Assembly: GCF_014190805.1 (NCBI RefSeq)
Contig: NZ_JACHVQ010000003.1
Span: forward strand, 186,001-250,000
DNA length: 64,000 bases
Direction: 5' to 3'
Origin: Flexivirga oryzae
GTDB lineage: Bacteria > Actinomycetota > Actinomycetes > Actinomycetales > Dermatophilaceae
The notes under the pieces were generated by a model, which was not told where the DNA came from, did no database searches, and saw nothing but the letters and a program-made list of their open reading frames with translations. Positions 43,642-53,435 of this stretch are shown here, piece after piece (position 1 is the stretch's first letter; every line of letters begins with the position of its first letter). The position numbers were made by a program, and so were the translations under genes.

Positions 43642-44723
43642 CCGACTCCACCCTGCTGCGTGCGCACGCCGAGCAGCAGTACGCCGACGAGCTCGCCGCC
43701 CTCGCGGCGATCGACGACCGGCCGCGTCCACCACGCTGGCGGCTGTCACCGTGGGCGGTCGCGACCTACGTGCTCGGCGGGACCCTCGCGGACGGAACGG
43801 TCGTCACCCCGAAGTACCTCGGCTCGCGGCGGCTCGTCGAGATCGCGATCTCCTCACTCGCCACCGATCGCGCGCTCCTGCTGCTCGGGGTGCCGGGCAC
43901 TGCCAAATCCTGGCTGGGAGAGCATCTTTCGGCCGCGATCAGCGGTACGTCCACCCTGGTGGTGCAAGGCACTGCGGGCACCCCCGAGGAGTCCCTGCGC
44001 TACGGCTGGAACTACGCGAAGCTGCTGGCCGAGGGTCCGACCCGGTCGGCCGTCGTGCCCAGCCCGGTGATGCGGGCGATGGAGGACGGCTCGCTCGTGC
44101 GGGTGGAGGAGCTGACCCGGATCCCGGCCGACGTGCAGGACGCCCTGATCTCCATCCTGTCCGAGAAGTCACTGCCGCTGCCGGAGCTCGACGACGAGGT
44201 GCAGGCCCAGCGCGGCTTCAACGTCATCGCCACCGCCAACAACCGGGACAAGGGCGTCAACGACCTGTCGTCGGCGCTGCGCCGCCGGTTCAACACGGTC
44301 GTCCTGCCGCTGCCGGACTCGCTCGAGCAGGAGGTGGAGATCGTCCGGACCCGGGTGCGGTCGCTCGGCGAGAGCCTCGATCTGCCGGTCGATCTGGCGA
44401 AGCTGGTGGAGATCGAGCGGGTCGTCACGGTGTTCCGCGAGTTGCGCTCGGGCGTCACCACCGATCAGCGCACCACGCTGAAGTCCCCCTCCTCGACGCT
44501 GTCCACGGCGGAGGCGATCTCGGTGATGACCAACGGGCTGGCCCTGGCCACCCACTACGGCGACGGCACCGTGCGAGCCGAGGACGTCGCGGCCGGGCTG
44601 CTCGGCGCCGTGGTCAAGGACCCGGTCCAGGACGGCGTCGTGTGGCAGGAGTATCTGGAGACCGTGGTCCGCGACCGGCGCGAATGGCGGGACCTCTACG
44701 ACGCCTGCCGCGAACTGAGCTGA
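43638..44723 (+). CDS. MoxR-type AAA+ ATPase of MoxR-VWA cassette
   Basis: 361 residues. Walker A is GVPGTAKSW (84-92), the Walker B-like segment is LVRVEELTRIPADVQDAL, Sensor 1 is NVIATANNRD, and the Arg-finger region is LSSALRRRFNTVVLPLPDS. MoxR ATPases work with VWA-domain proteins to remodel or metallate client complexes. Within the family this is a short MoxR with a winged C-terminal helix bundle. The Walker B has Glu-Glu rather than Asp-Glu. It overlaps the DUF5691 gene and is followed by DUF5682 after 1 base. Confidence 0.9.
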   Translation: MTDSTLLRAHAEQQYADELAALAAIDDRPRPPRWRLSPWAVATYVLGGTLADGTVVTPKYLGSRRLVEIAISSLATDRALLLLGVPGTAKSWLGEHLSAAISGTSTLVVQGTAGTPEESLRYGWNYAKLLAEGPTRSAVVPSPVMRAMEDGSLVRVEELTRIPADVQDALISILSEKSLPLPELDDEVQAQRGFNVIATANNRDKGVNDLSSALRRRFNTVVLPLPDSLEQEVEIVRTRVRSLGESLDLPVDLAKLVEIERVVTVFRELRSGVTTDQRTTLKSPSSTLSTAEAISVMTNGLALATHYGDGTVRAEDVAAGLLGAVVKDPVQDGVVWQEYLETVVRDRREWRDLYDACRELS

Positions 44724-44724
44724 C

Positions 44725-46998
44725 GTGGCGGCACCGTCGTCCGCCCGGCTCGAGGTGCTCGGGGTCCGGCACCACGGACCGGGCTCCGCGCGCGCCGTGG
44801 GCCGCGCCCTGGACGAGCTGCGGCCGGACCTGGTCGTCATCGAGGGCGTCCCGGAGCTGGACCAGACCCTGCCGTTCGCGGCGTCACCCGAGTTGCGCCC
44901 GCCGGTGGCCGGGCTGGTGTATGCCGTGGACCGGCCGCGCAATGCGATCTTCTACCCGCTCGCGGTGTTCTCTCCGGAGTGGGTCGCGATGCGGTGGGCA
45001 CTGGCCGCCGGTGTCGACGTGTGCTTCGCGGACCTGCCCGCCATACACGAGCTGGCACCACCGGACGAAACCGACTCCGACACAGCAGAACCCACGGATC
45101 AGGCCGGCCCGACAACGCCCGCCACACCACCCGACCCGATCGGCCTGCTGGCCGAAGCGGCCGGTTACGACGACCCGGAACGCTGGTGGGAGGACGCGAT
45201 CGAGCACCGGTCCGAATCCGGACTGGAGCAGTTCCGGCTGGTGAGCGAGGCGATGTCCGCCACCCGCGAGCAGGACACCCGTCCCGACTCGGACCCCGAC
45301 GTGCTGTGGAACGCCCGCCGGGAGGCGGCCATGCGGCGCCGCGTCCGCGCGGCGATCAAGGCCGGTAAGGAGCGGATCGCCTTCGTGTGCGGAGCTTTTC
45401 ATGCGCCGATGCTCCAGCTGGACTCGTTCCCCGCCGCGGCAGCGGACAACCGGCTGCTCGCCAAGCTGCCGCGGACGAAGGTGGCCGCGACCTGGGCACC
45501 GTGGACCGCCGGTCGGCTCGCTGTCGAGAGCGGGTACGGCGCGGGTGTCACCTCGCCCGGCTGGTACCAGCACCTCTTCCTGCACTGGGACAGCGGTGAC
45601 GAGGACGTCGCGTCGTCCTGGCTGGTGCGGGTCGCACGCGAACTGCGAGAGCAGGGCATCGACGCGTCGACGGCCTCGGTGGTGGAAAGCGCCCGACTGG
45701 CAACGACTTTGGCGACCCTGCGCGGACGCCCGTCGGTCGGTTTGAGCGAACTGAACGACGCCGCCGAGGCCGTGTTGTGCTCCGGGTCGCCCGTCCCGCT
45801 ACGACTCGTCCACGACAACCTGGTCGTCGGCAACGACCTCGGCACGGTGCCCGACGGCGCACCGATGGTGCCGCTCGCGGCCGACCTGGCGCGACAGCAG
45901 CGCAGCACCCGGCTGAAGCCGAGCGCCGTCGCCAAGACGGTGGACCTGGACCTGCGCCGCGACGCCGGCCGGGCGCGCTCGGTGCTGCTGCACCGGTTGC
46001 GGCTGCTGCAGATCGACTGGGGCACAGAGATCGATGCGCGCGGCACGGGCACGTTCCGGGAGTCCTGGGAGCTGGAGTGGCGGCCGGAGCTGGCCGTGCA
46101 GGTAGTGGAGGCGAGCCTGCACGGGACCACCGTCGCCGCGGCCGCGGACTCCCGGGTGCGTGAGATCGCCCGGGAGAGCGACGATCTCACCCGGATCACG
46201 GCTCTGGTGTCGGACGCGATGGTCGCGGACCTGCCGGAAGCGCTGGACGCCGTCGTCGCGGCCCTCGAGGCCGGCACGGCGCGCCAGCACGACGCGGGCG
46301 TCCTGCTCGGCACCATCGGTCCGCTGGCGCGCACCCGCCGCTACGGCAACGTCAGGGGCGTCGATGTGCGCCGGCTCGACGCGGTTCTGCACACCATCGT
46401 GACCCGTGCGTCCATCGCCCTGCCGGGCGCGAGTCACGGTCTGGACGACGACGCCGCTGCCGCACTGCGGTCCTTGGTGGAGCTCGCTGCCGAGGGCATC
46501 GCGTTACTCGACGTCGACGCCCTCAACCGGCCGTGGCGCGCCGCGCTGCATTCGGTGGCCCGGGGTGCCGCCCTCCACGGTTCGTTGGCCGGACGAGTCA
46601 ACCGGATGCTGCTGGACGCTCAGGAGATCGACCTCGCGGAGGCCACCCTGCGCCTGTCCCGGCAGCTGTCGGTCGGTGCGCACGCGGCGGAGTCGGCAGC
46701 CTGGCTGGACGGCTTCCTGGCCGGCGATGCCGCCCTGCTCATCTACGACCGCAACCTGCTGGCGATCATCGACGGGTGGATCTCCACCATCCGGCAATCC
46801 ACCTTCGACGACCTGCTGCCCCTGGTCCACCGGACCTTCTCCCGTTTCGAGGCGACCGACCGGCAACAGATGGGTGAGCTGATCGCGCGGTTGGGCGAAC
46901 CCGGAAGTGACCGGGCCGGAACGACATACGAACTCGAGCAGGCGTTGCCCGCCATCCATCACGCAGCGGAACTGCTCGGCCTGGAGGTGACCCGATGA
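44725..46998 (+). CDS. DUF5682 family large protein of MoxR-VWA cassette
   Basis: 757 residues starting GTG 44725. The N-terminal 300 residues have LGVRHHGPGSARAVGRALDEL and VIEGVPE, giving a TraB/ChaN-like fold with conserved His-His and Glu. IAFVCGAFHAPML and GWYQHLFLHW follow, with further His residues that could bind metal. The C-terminal half is helical with LLIYDRNLLAIIDGWISTI. DUF5682 proteins accompany MoxR and VWA partners. A client or protease-like role is suggested by the His/Glu cluster but is unproven. It overlaps the VWA gene by 4 bases. Confidence 0.85.
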   Translation: MAAPSSARLEVLGVRHHGPGSARAVGRALDELRPDLVVIEGVPELDQTLPFAASPELRPPVAGLVYAVDRPRNAIFYPLAVFSPEWVAMRWALAAGVDVCFADLPAIHELAPPDETDSDTAEPTDQAGPTTPATPPDPIGLLAEAAGYDDPERWWEDAIEHRSESGLEQFRLVSEAMSATREQDTRPDSDPDVLWNARREAAMRRRVRAAIKAGKERIAFVCGAFHAPMLQLDSFPAAAADNRLLAKLPRTKVAATWAPWTAGRLAVESGYGAGVTSPGWYQHLFLHWDSGDEDVASSWLVRVARELREQGIDASTASVVESARLATTLATLRGRPSVGLSELNDAAEAVLCSGSPVPLRLVHDNLVVGNDLGTVPDGAPMVPLAADLARQQRSTRLKPSAVAKTVDLDLRRDAGRARSVLLHRLRLLQIDWGTEIDARGTGTFRESWELEWRPELAVQVVEASLHGTTVAAAADSRVREIARESDDLTRITALVSDAMVADLPEALDAVVAALEAGTARQHDAGVLLGTIGPLARTRRYGNVRGVDVRRLDAVLHTIVTRASIALPGASHGLDDDAAAALRSLVELAAEGIALLDVDALNRPWRAALHSVARGAALHGSLAGRVNRMLLDAQEIDLAEATLRLSRQLSVGAHAAESAAWLDGFLAGDAALLIYDRNLLAIIDGWISTIRQSTFDDLLPLVHRTFSRFEATDRQQMGELIARLGEPGSDRAGTTYELEQALPAIHHAAELLGLEVTR

Positions 46999-48188
46999 AA
47001 AATGACCACGTCGCGGAGGAGGAGACCGCCGAGGACCGGATGACCAGGTGGCGGCTGGTGCTCGGCGAGCCGGCCGAGGCCGACAGCGCCCTCGGCCAGG
47101 TCGAGCTGTCGCCGGACGACCAGAAACGCAGTGATGCGCTGGCCACCCTCTACGGGTCGACGCGTCGCGGCCGGACACCCAACGTGGGGCGGTGGCTCGG
47201 TGACATCCGCGGCTACTTCCCGTCCTCCGTCGTGCAGGTCATGCAGCAGGACGCGATGGATCGGCTCGGGTTGCGGGAGATGCTGCTGGAGCCGGAGATG
47301 ATGCGCTCGGTGCAGCCCGACGTCGCCCTGGTCAGCACGCTGATCGGACTGAGCGGCGCCATCCCCGAGCACTCGAAGGAGACCGCCCGCCAGGTGGTGC
47401 GGGAGGTCACCGACCAGTTGCAGGAACGGCTGGCAGCACGGACCGTGCAAGCCGTCTCCGGCGCGCTCGACCGGTCCCACCGCACGCGGCGCCCGAGGTT
47501 CCGCGACATCGACTGGCAACGCACCATCGCGGCCAACCTGCGGCACTACCTGCCGGAGCACCGCACGATCGTGCCCGAGCGTCTGGTGGGACACGCCCGC
47601 CGCCGCACGCAGATCGAGCGGGAGATCGTCCTGTGCATCGACCAGTCCGGGTCGATGGCCGAATCCATCGTCTACTCAAGCATTTTCGGTGCTGTGCTGT
47701 CCTCGTTGCGTTCGGTGCGGACCCATCTCGTCGTTTTCGACACCAAGGTCGTCGACCTGACCGACGAGCTGGCCGACCCCGTCGACGTGCTCTTCGGGGT
47801 GCAGCTCGGCGGCGGGACGGACATCAACGGCGCCCTCGCCTACTGCCAGGGGCTGATCCAGCGGCCGCAGGACACCATCCTCGTGCTGATCAGCGACCTC
47901 TACGAGGGCGGTATCGCCGAGGAGATGCTGCGCCGCTCGGCGTCGGTCGTGGGGTCGGGCGCGACCATGATCGCGCTCCTGGCGTTGAGCGACTCCGGTC
48001 GTCCGTCCTACGACGCGGAGCACGCCGCCGCCCTCGCCGGTATCGGGGTGCCGTCGTTCGCCTGCACCCCGGACCTCTTCCCGGATTTGATGGCGGCCGC
48101 CATACAGCACGAGGACATCGGGCAGTGGGCCTCGGACAACGAACTGCAGACCACCCACGAACCCGCAGAATCCTCGACCGCCGTCTAG
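46995..48188 (+). CDS. VWA (CoxE-like) domain protein of MoxR-VWA cassette
   Basis: 397 residues. The N-terminal 200 residues are helical with RRGRTPNVGRWLGDIRGYFP, as in CoxE-like proteins. The VWA domain has an intact metal-ion site: CIDQSGSM (Asp216, Ser218, Ser220), GGGTDING (Thr) and LISDLYEGG (Asp). It should bind a protein client in a metal-dependent way and hand it to the MoxR ATPase two genes upstream. It is the last gene of the cassette. An 84-base gap follows. Confidence 0.9.
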   Translation: MKNDHVAEEETAEDRMTRWRLVLGEPAEADSALGQVELSPDDQKRSDALATLYGSTRRGRTPNVGRWLGDIRGYFPSSVVQVMQQDAMDRLGLREMLLEPEMMRSVQPDVALVSTLIGLSGAIPEHSKETARQVVREVTDQLQERLAARTVQAVSGALDRSHRTRRPRFRDIDWQRTIAANLRHYLPEHRTIVPERLVGHARRRTQIEREIVLCIDQSGSMAESIVYSSIFGAVLSSLRSVRTHLVVFDTKVVDLTDELADPVDVLFGVQLGGGTDINGALAYCQGLIQRPQDTILVLISDLYEGGIAEEMLRRSASVVGSGATMIALLALSDSGRPSYDAEHAAALAGIGVPSFACTPDLFPDLMAAAIQHEDIGQWASDNELQTTHEPAESSTAV

Positions 48189-48271
48189 TCCAGCGAAAAC
48201 ACAGACACTGCTGCTGAATTCGCTCAGCAATCTCGCGACGAACACTCGGACTGCGCGCATACGTTGCCGCC

Positions 48272-49325
48272 ATGAGCCTTACGGGGGAGACCTTCTGGTT
48301 GGCACTGATCGCCGTGACCGTCGTCGTGGTGGTCGCCACCGTGTCGTTGTGGTCGCGGGTGCGCGGGCCCTGCGCTGCTCCGGTTGCTGCAACGACTCGG
48401 GCTCGTGGTGTTGTGCCAGGTGACCGCCGTTGCAGTGGTGAGCACGTGGGTGAACAGCCACTTCGGGCTGTACGCATCGTGGTCCGACCTGCTGGGCACG
48501 GACAACTCGGGAGCACTGGTGATGGCCGGGCCACCACCTCGGACCGCGACGTTCACCCGATCCATCAATGGCACGGTGAGCACGTATTTCCGCGGTCCTC
48601 AGTCTCGTCTAGCCGGCGAGGTCTACGTGTGGACACCACCGCAGTATGCCGAAAAGGCCTACCACAAAACGCATTTCCCGGTGATCGAGTTGCTCCACGG
48701 ATCTCCGGGTGAGCCGCGGGACTGGCTCACCCGGGGCGGTATGCCGGGAGCGATCGCCCACCTGATGGCCTCCCATCGGCTCACGCCAGCGGTCGTCGTC
48801 ATACCCGAGATCACGCCGGGAGGCGTCGACACCGACTGCTCGAACACACCCGCCGTGCGCGGCGCGACCTGGCTCAGTAAGGACGTGCCGGGGCTGATCC
48901 GGCACCACTTCCGCGTTCTCTCCGCACCGCGGGCCTGGGCACTGATCGGGATCTCGACCGGTGGGTTCTGCGCGATCAAGCTGCCGATGCAGTTCCCGAA
49001 GGTCTTCGGCATCGGCGCCGGCATGGACTCCGATCCGTTCGCCGGTGACCCGACCGTGCTGAAGCGCACCGCCCTGCGGACCGCCAACGCTCCGCTCACG
49101 CTTGCCCGCTCCCGCCCTCCGGTGACACTGTTCGCCGCCACCAGCGCGCAGGACAGCTGGAGTCCGCCGTCCAACATCACCGCACTCGCTCGCGCGATCC
49201 GCCCGCCCACCACGCTCGCGCCGGGATACGTGCTCCAGCAGGGTGGACACAACTGGCGCACCTGGGCCCGGATGGAGCCGGCACTGTTCACCTGGCTGAA
49301 CTCGGTGCTGGAGAAGGCGCACTGA
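48272..49325 (+). pseudogene. Membrane-anchored esterase with a +1 frameshift
   Basis: The first 35 residues (MSLTGETFWLALIAVTVVVVVATVSLWSRVRG) are in the frame of ATG 48272. The rest, LLQRLGLVVLCQVTAVAVVSTWVNSHFGLYASW onward, is in the next frame from about 48384. One extra base in CTCCGG near 48380 reconciles them. Downstream is an alpha/beta hydrolase of the esterase/mycolyltransferase type: YVWTPPQY, LLHGSPGEPRDW, nucleophile Ser in LIGISTGGFC, and QQGGHNWRTW. Either a pseudogene or a sequencing slip; downstream translation from TTG 48384 could still give a protein without the first helix. Confidence 0.75.
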
Positions 49326-49359
49326 GCCGGTGCGCAGCCGGCCCCTCTAGGTTGGACCG

Positions 49360-51165
49360 GTGACTTCGTATGACGCGACCGATCTGACGACCCTGCTGGA
49401 GCTGGAGAGCTGGGTAGCGCACGACGTCGGCGCCGACGGCGCCGTGCTCGCCGGCAACGACGCCTCGGGCACCATGCAGCTGGTCCGGATCGGCCCGGAC
49501 GGCTCCCGGACCCGGCTGACCGCGCTGGCCGGGCGGTGCCTCGGTCGCTGGGTGCCAGGCACGAGATCCGTTGTCATCATGCATGATTCAGGTGGTGACG
49601 AGAACTGGCAACTGTCCCTGCTCGACCTCGACGGCCCGCTGCCCGCAACCGACGAGGACCTGTCACCGCTGGTGCACGACGCCCGGTTCGTGCACACGCT
49701 GGAGGATGTGACGGAGGAGCACCTCGTCTACTCCACCAATCGTCGGGACGGTGCCTCGTGGGACGTCGTGGTCCGCGACTGGCGCACCGGAGCGGAGCAC
49801 GTGGTCGCGCAGGACGCCGGGTACGTCGCCCAGTCACGCGTGTCACCGGACGGGCGGCGCTGCGCACTCGTCGCACTCACCACGCAGCCGGCCGCAGCTC
49901 AGCTGTCCGTCGTCGGCGACGAGTCACCCGGCCCGATCACCCCCGCCGACGAACCCGCCGAACACTCCAGTCCGCACTGGCTTTCCGACGACCAGCTGAT
50001 CTTCGTCAGCAACCGCGACCGTGACTTCCGTGCCATCGTGCGCGCCAAGGTCGACGGGTCCGACTGGCAGACACTGCTCGCCGACGACGCCCACGATCTG
50101 CACCTGTCCGCCGCCCCGGACGGCAAGACCCTGCTGGTCACGACGAACGTCGACGGATCCCGCCGGTTCGCCCTGCACGAACCGGACGGCACCCTACGCA
50201 GGGCGATCGATCTGGGCCGCGACTACGTGTCCACCTCCGTGGCCTGGGCCCACGACGGCAGCCGCGTCGTGCTCGGGCTGAGTGCCTGTGTCGATCCCGG
50301 CTCGATCGCCACCGTCGACACGGTGTCGGGCGAGGTCTCCTGGATGATCGACGGTGTCGAGCAGATCCCGCCGGCGCTGCGTCAGCGGCTGGTCGAGGCA
50401 AGCTGTCACCGGGTGCCGACATCCGACGGCGAGCAGGTCCCCTGCTTCGTCTACTCACCCGAAAATCCCACGGGCGCAACGGTTCTGCATATTCACGGCG
50501 GTCCCGAGGCACAGGCCGAACGGTTCTGGAACCCGGTCATCCAGGGCCTCGCCCTGGCAGGCTTCACCGTCCTGCAACCGAACGTGCGCGGCTCCGACGG
50601 CTACGGCAAACGCTGGGTGAGCCTGGACGACGTGGACCTGAGGCTCGACTCGGTGGAGGACCTGCGTGCGCTGCACGACTGGCTCCCGACCCTCGACCTC
50701 GACCCCGATCGGTCGGCGCTGTGGGGTGGCTCGTACGGCGGCTACATGGTGCTGGCCGGTCTGGCCACCCAGCCGGACCTGTGGGCCGCAGGGGTCGACA
50801 TCGTCGGCATCTCCTCGCTGGTCACCTTCCTGGAGAACACCTCGGACTATCGGCGCATCTACCGCGAACGCGAGTACGGCAGCCTGGAGCACGACCGGGA
50901 CACCCTGATCCGGTGCTCGCCGATCACCTATCTGGACCAGTTGCGTGCGCCGCTGTTCGCCATCCACGGAGCCAACGACCCGCGCGTACCGCTGTCCGAG
51001 GCCGAGCAGATCCACGCCGCCCTCACGGACAGGGGCGTCCCCTGCGAACTGCGGGTGTATGACGACGAGGGGCACGGGCTGGCCAAGCGCGCCAACCGGC
51101 TCGACGCCTACCCCGCGGCGATCGGTTTCCTGCTCGACACGACCGACCCGATCAGTGGTCGGTGA
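49360..51165 (+). CDS. S9 family serine peptidase (prolyl oligopeptidase-like)
   Basis: 601 residues from GTG 49360. An N-terminal beta-propeller (about 1-350) has repeated DG-type blades such as VSPDGRRCAL and LSAAPDGKTLLV. The C-terminal catalytic domain has HIHGGPEAQAERFWNPVIQ, nucleophile Ser in WGGSYGGYMVLAGL, Asp in HGANDPRVPL and His in YDDEGHGLAK. There is no signal peptide, so it is probably cytoplasmic and trims short peptides. Its 3' end overlaps the convergent gnd gene by 14 bases. Confidence 0.92.
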   Translation: MTSYDATDLTTLLELESWVAHDVGADGAVLAGNDASGTMQLVRIGPDGSRTRLTALAGRCLGRWVPGTRSVVIMHDSGGDENWQLSLLDLDGPLPATDEDLSPLVHDARFVHTLEDVTEEHLVYSTNRRDGASWDVVVRDWRTGAEHVVAQDAGYVAQSRVSPDGRRCALVALTTQPAAAQLSVVGDESPGPITPADEPAEHSSPHWLSDDQLIFVSNRDRDFRAIVRAKVDGSDWQTLLADDAHDLHLSAAPDGKTLLVTTNVDGSRRFALHEPDGTLRRAIDLGRDYVSTSVAWAHDGSRVVLGLSACVDPGSIATVDTVSGEVSWMIDGVEQIPPALRQRLVEASCHRVPTSDGEQVPCFVYSPENPTGATVLHIHGGPEAQAERFWNPVIQGLALAGFTVLQPNVRGSDGYGKRWVSLDDVDLRLDSVEDLRALHDWLPTLDLDPDRSALWGGSYGGYMVLAGLATQPDLWAAGVDIVGISSLVTFLENTSDYRRIYREREYGSLEHDRDTLIRCSPITYLDQLRAPLFAIHGANDPRVPLSEAEQIHAALTDRGVPCELRVYDDEGHGLAKRANRLDAYPAAIGFLLDTTDPISGR

Positions 51166-52063
51166 CCACGCCCTTCTCACCCTTCTTGGTGACGGCGTGC
51201 CCGCCGAACTCGTTGCGCATGGCGGCGACGGCCTTCATCGCAGGGGACTCGGTGCCCTGGCGCGAGAAGAACCGCTGGAACAGCGAGGCGGAGATCACCG
51301 GCATCGGCACGCCGTACTCGACACCCTCCTGCACGGTCCAGCGGCCTTCGCCGGAGTCGTTGACGAAGCCCTCGATGTCCTTCAGCCCCGGGTCCTTCTC
51401 CAGCGCGTCCGCGGTGAGCTCCTGCAGCCAGGACCGGACGACGGTGCCGCGGGTCCACGCCTTGAAGGCGGCGGGGACGTTCTTGACGATCTCCTTGGCC
51501 TCCAGCAGCTCGTAGCCCTCGGCATACGCCTGCATCATGCCGTACTCGATCCCGTTGTGGACCATCTTCACGTAGTGCCCGGCACCGACGTCGCCGGCGT
51601 GCACGAACCCCTCGTCGCGCGGGCCCTCCGGGCGCAACGCGTCGAAGATCGGCATGAGCCGCTCGATGTTCGCGGCACTGCCACCGGCCATCAGGCCGTA
51701 GCCGTTGTCCTTGCCCCACACGCCGCCGGAGACGCCGCAGTCGACGAACTCGATGCCCTTCTCGGCGAGTTCCTTCTCGTGCTTACCGTCGTCGGTGAAC
51801 TTGCTGTTGCCACCGTCGATGACCAGGTCGCCCTTCTCCAGCAGCCCCTTCAGCTCGTCGATGACCGACTGGGTGACCTTGCCGGCGGGCACCATGACCC
51901 AGACGTTGCGCGGCGCAGCCAGTTTGTCGACCAGTTCCTTCAGGTCCTTGACGTCCGAGACCTCGGGGTTGGTGTCGTAGCCGACCACGTCGTGCCCGGC
52001 CGCCTCCAGGCGGTCGCGCATGTTGCCGCCCATCTTGCCCAGGCCGATCAAACCGAGTTGCAT
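51152..52063 (-). CDS. gnd: 6-phosphogluconate dehydrogenase, short decarboxylating form
   Basis: 303 residues, the short NAD-linked type found in actinobacteria rather than the 470-residue enzyme. It has the dinucleotide fold MQLGLIGLGKMGGNM, substrate loops VIDGGNSKFTDD and GVSGGVWGKDNGYGLMAGG, and catalytic Lys in HYVKMVHNGIEYGMM. It converts 6-phosphogluconate to ribulose 5-phosphate with CO2 release in the pentose phosphate route. In actinobacterial origins gnd sits between dnaN and recF, as here. Its 3' end overlaps the convergent S9 peptidase gene. Confidence 0.95.
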   Translation of the reverse strand: MQLGLIGLGKMGGNMRDRLEAAGHDVVGYDTNPEVSDVKDLKELVDKLAAPRNVWVMVPAGKVTQSVIDELKGLLEKGDLVIDGGNSKFTDDGKHEKELAEKGIEFVDCGVSGGVWGKDNGYGLMAGGSAANIERLMPIFDALRPEGPRDEGFVHAGDVGAGHYVKMVHNGIEYGMMQAYAEGYELLEAKEIVKNVPAAFKAWTRGTVVRSWLQELTADALEKDPGLKDIEGFVNDSGEGRWTVQEGVEYGVPMPVISASLFQRFFSRQGTESPAMKAVAAMRNEFGGHAVTKKGEKGVVTDH

Positions 52064-52118
52064 GCCACGCCTTTCGTCGATGTATGTCGGAAGTCGTCCC
52101 CGACGCTACTCCGCGCCG

Positions 52119-53249
52119 TCAACTCGCGAAGCGGACGGGCATCAGGACGTAGCGGTAGGACTCGTCGGCGTCGCCGTCCGCCTCGGCCTGCCCGGACAGC
52201 ACCGCGGGGCTCTTGGGCTGGGTGAACGACATCCGCGCGAACTTCGTGCCGAGCGCGCCGAGCCCGTCCAGCAGGAACTGCGGGTTGAACGCGATCTCGA
52301 TCTCCGGCCCGGTGAGGGTGGACTCGACGGCCTCGGAGGCCTGTGCGTCGTCCCCCTGGCCGGCCTCGATCGCGACCTGACCCTCCGAGAACCGAAGCCG
52401 CACAGGAGTGTTGCGTTCGGCGACCAGCGACACGCGCTTGACCGCCTCGGTGAGCGCGGCGGTGTCGATGACGGCGACCGAGTCGACGCTGCTGGGGAAG
52501 ATCGAGGACACCTTGGGGTACTCACCGTCCAGCAGCCGGGTCGTGGCGCGGCGCTGCCCCGCCTCGAAGCCGACCAGGCCGTCGCCGCCGGCCGCGTTGC
52601 CGAGGGCCACCTGCACAGCACCGGACGCGCCGAGCGCCTTGGCGGTGTCCAGCAGGGTCCGGGCGGGGATCAGCGCGGTCTGTTCCGCGTCGGCGTCCGT
52701 GGGGTTCCAGGTGAGTTCGCGCAGCGCGAGCCGGTAACGGTCGGTGGCGAGCAGGCTGAGCTTGTCGCCCTCGATCTGCAGGCGGACGCCGGTGAGGATC
52801 GGCAGGGTGTCGCTGCGGTCGGCGGCGATCGCGACCTGGGACACCGCCTCGGTGAAGACGTCGCCGGCGATCGCACCGGTCGGGTCGGGAGAGGTCGGCA
52901 GCGTGGGGTAGTCGGCGGTCGGCATCTGCTGCAGCGAGAAGCGGCTGGACCCGCAGGTGAGCTCGACCTTGTGCTCGTCGGCGGTGATCGTCACCGGTTT
53001 GTTCGGCAGCGAGCGGGAGATCTCGGCCAGCAGCCGGCCGAGGACCAGCACCTGGCCCGGCTCGTCGACCTGCGCGTCGACGGTGACCTTCGCGGACACC
53101 TCGTAGTCGAACGCGCTGAGGGTCAGACCCTCGTTGCTCGCATCGAGCAGCACACCGGCCAGCACCGGCACCGGGGGCCTGGTGGACAGGCCACGCACGG
53201 CCCAGGTCACGGCCTCGGCCAGGACATCGCGTTCGACGATGAGCTTCAC
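52119..53249 (-). CDS. dnaN: DNA polymerase III beta clamp
   Basis: 376 residues from GTG 53249 (AAGGATGG 7 bases upstream), matching the usual start (V)KLIVERDVLAEAVTWAV; TTG 53255 is an alternative. It has three clamp domains with DYEVSAKV, TILSGL-like PILTGVRLQIEGDKLSLLATDRYRLALREL, and LDGEYPKVSSIFP, ending with MPVRFAS. It encircles DNA and tethers polymerase III and repair enzymes. Normally it lies right after dnaA and oriC. Here 7.9 kb separate the dnaA and dnaN genes, filled by the PHA module, so it has its own promoter. Confidence 0.97.
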   Translation of the reverse strand: MKLIVERDVLAEAVTWAVRGLSTRPPVPVLAGVLLDASNEGLTLSAFDYEVSAKVTVDAQVDEPGQVLVLGRLLAEISRSLPNKPVTITADEHKVELTCGSSRFSLQQMPTADYPTLPTSPDPTGAIAGDVFTEAVSQVAIAADRSDTLPILTGVRLQIEGDKLSLLATDRYRLALRELTWNPTDADAEQTALIPARTLLDTAKALGASGAVQVALGNAAGGDGLVGFEAGQRRATTRLLDGEYPKVSSIFPSSVDSVAVIDTAALTEAVKRVSLVAERNTPVRLRFSEGQVAIEAGQGDDAQASEAVESTLTGPEIEIAFNPQFLLDGLGALGTKFARMSFTQPKSPAVLSGQAEADGDADESYRYVLMPVRFAS

Positions 53250-53435
53250 GTACAAACCATCCTTGTTCTCAAAGGCTCCCGTCGGGTATGACGAGACGCC
53301 TCTCGGAGCAGTGCTTCACGCCGCGGGCCGGCAGACCGCGAACCGCACGGTCGATCCGGGCGCACGATGACCCTAGTCGCCGCGCCGAACGGACCGCCAC
53401 TGGGCACGAGGCGAAGATCGTGGATCCGACCCGGT

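Noticed and set aside
43751..45244. Long frame overlapping the MoxR and DUF5682 genes
   Set aside because: Out-of-frame Arg-rich translation; both true genes have intact motifs in other frames.
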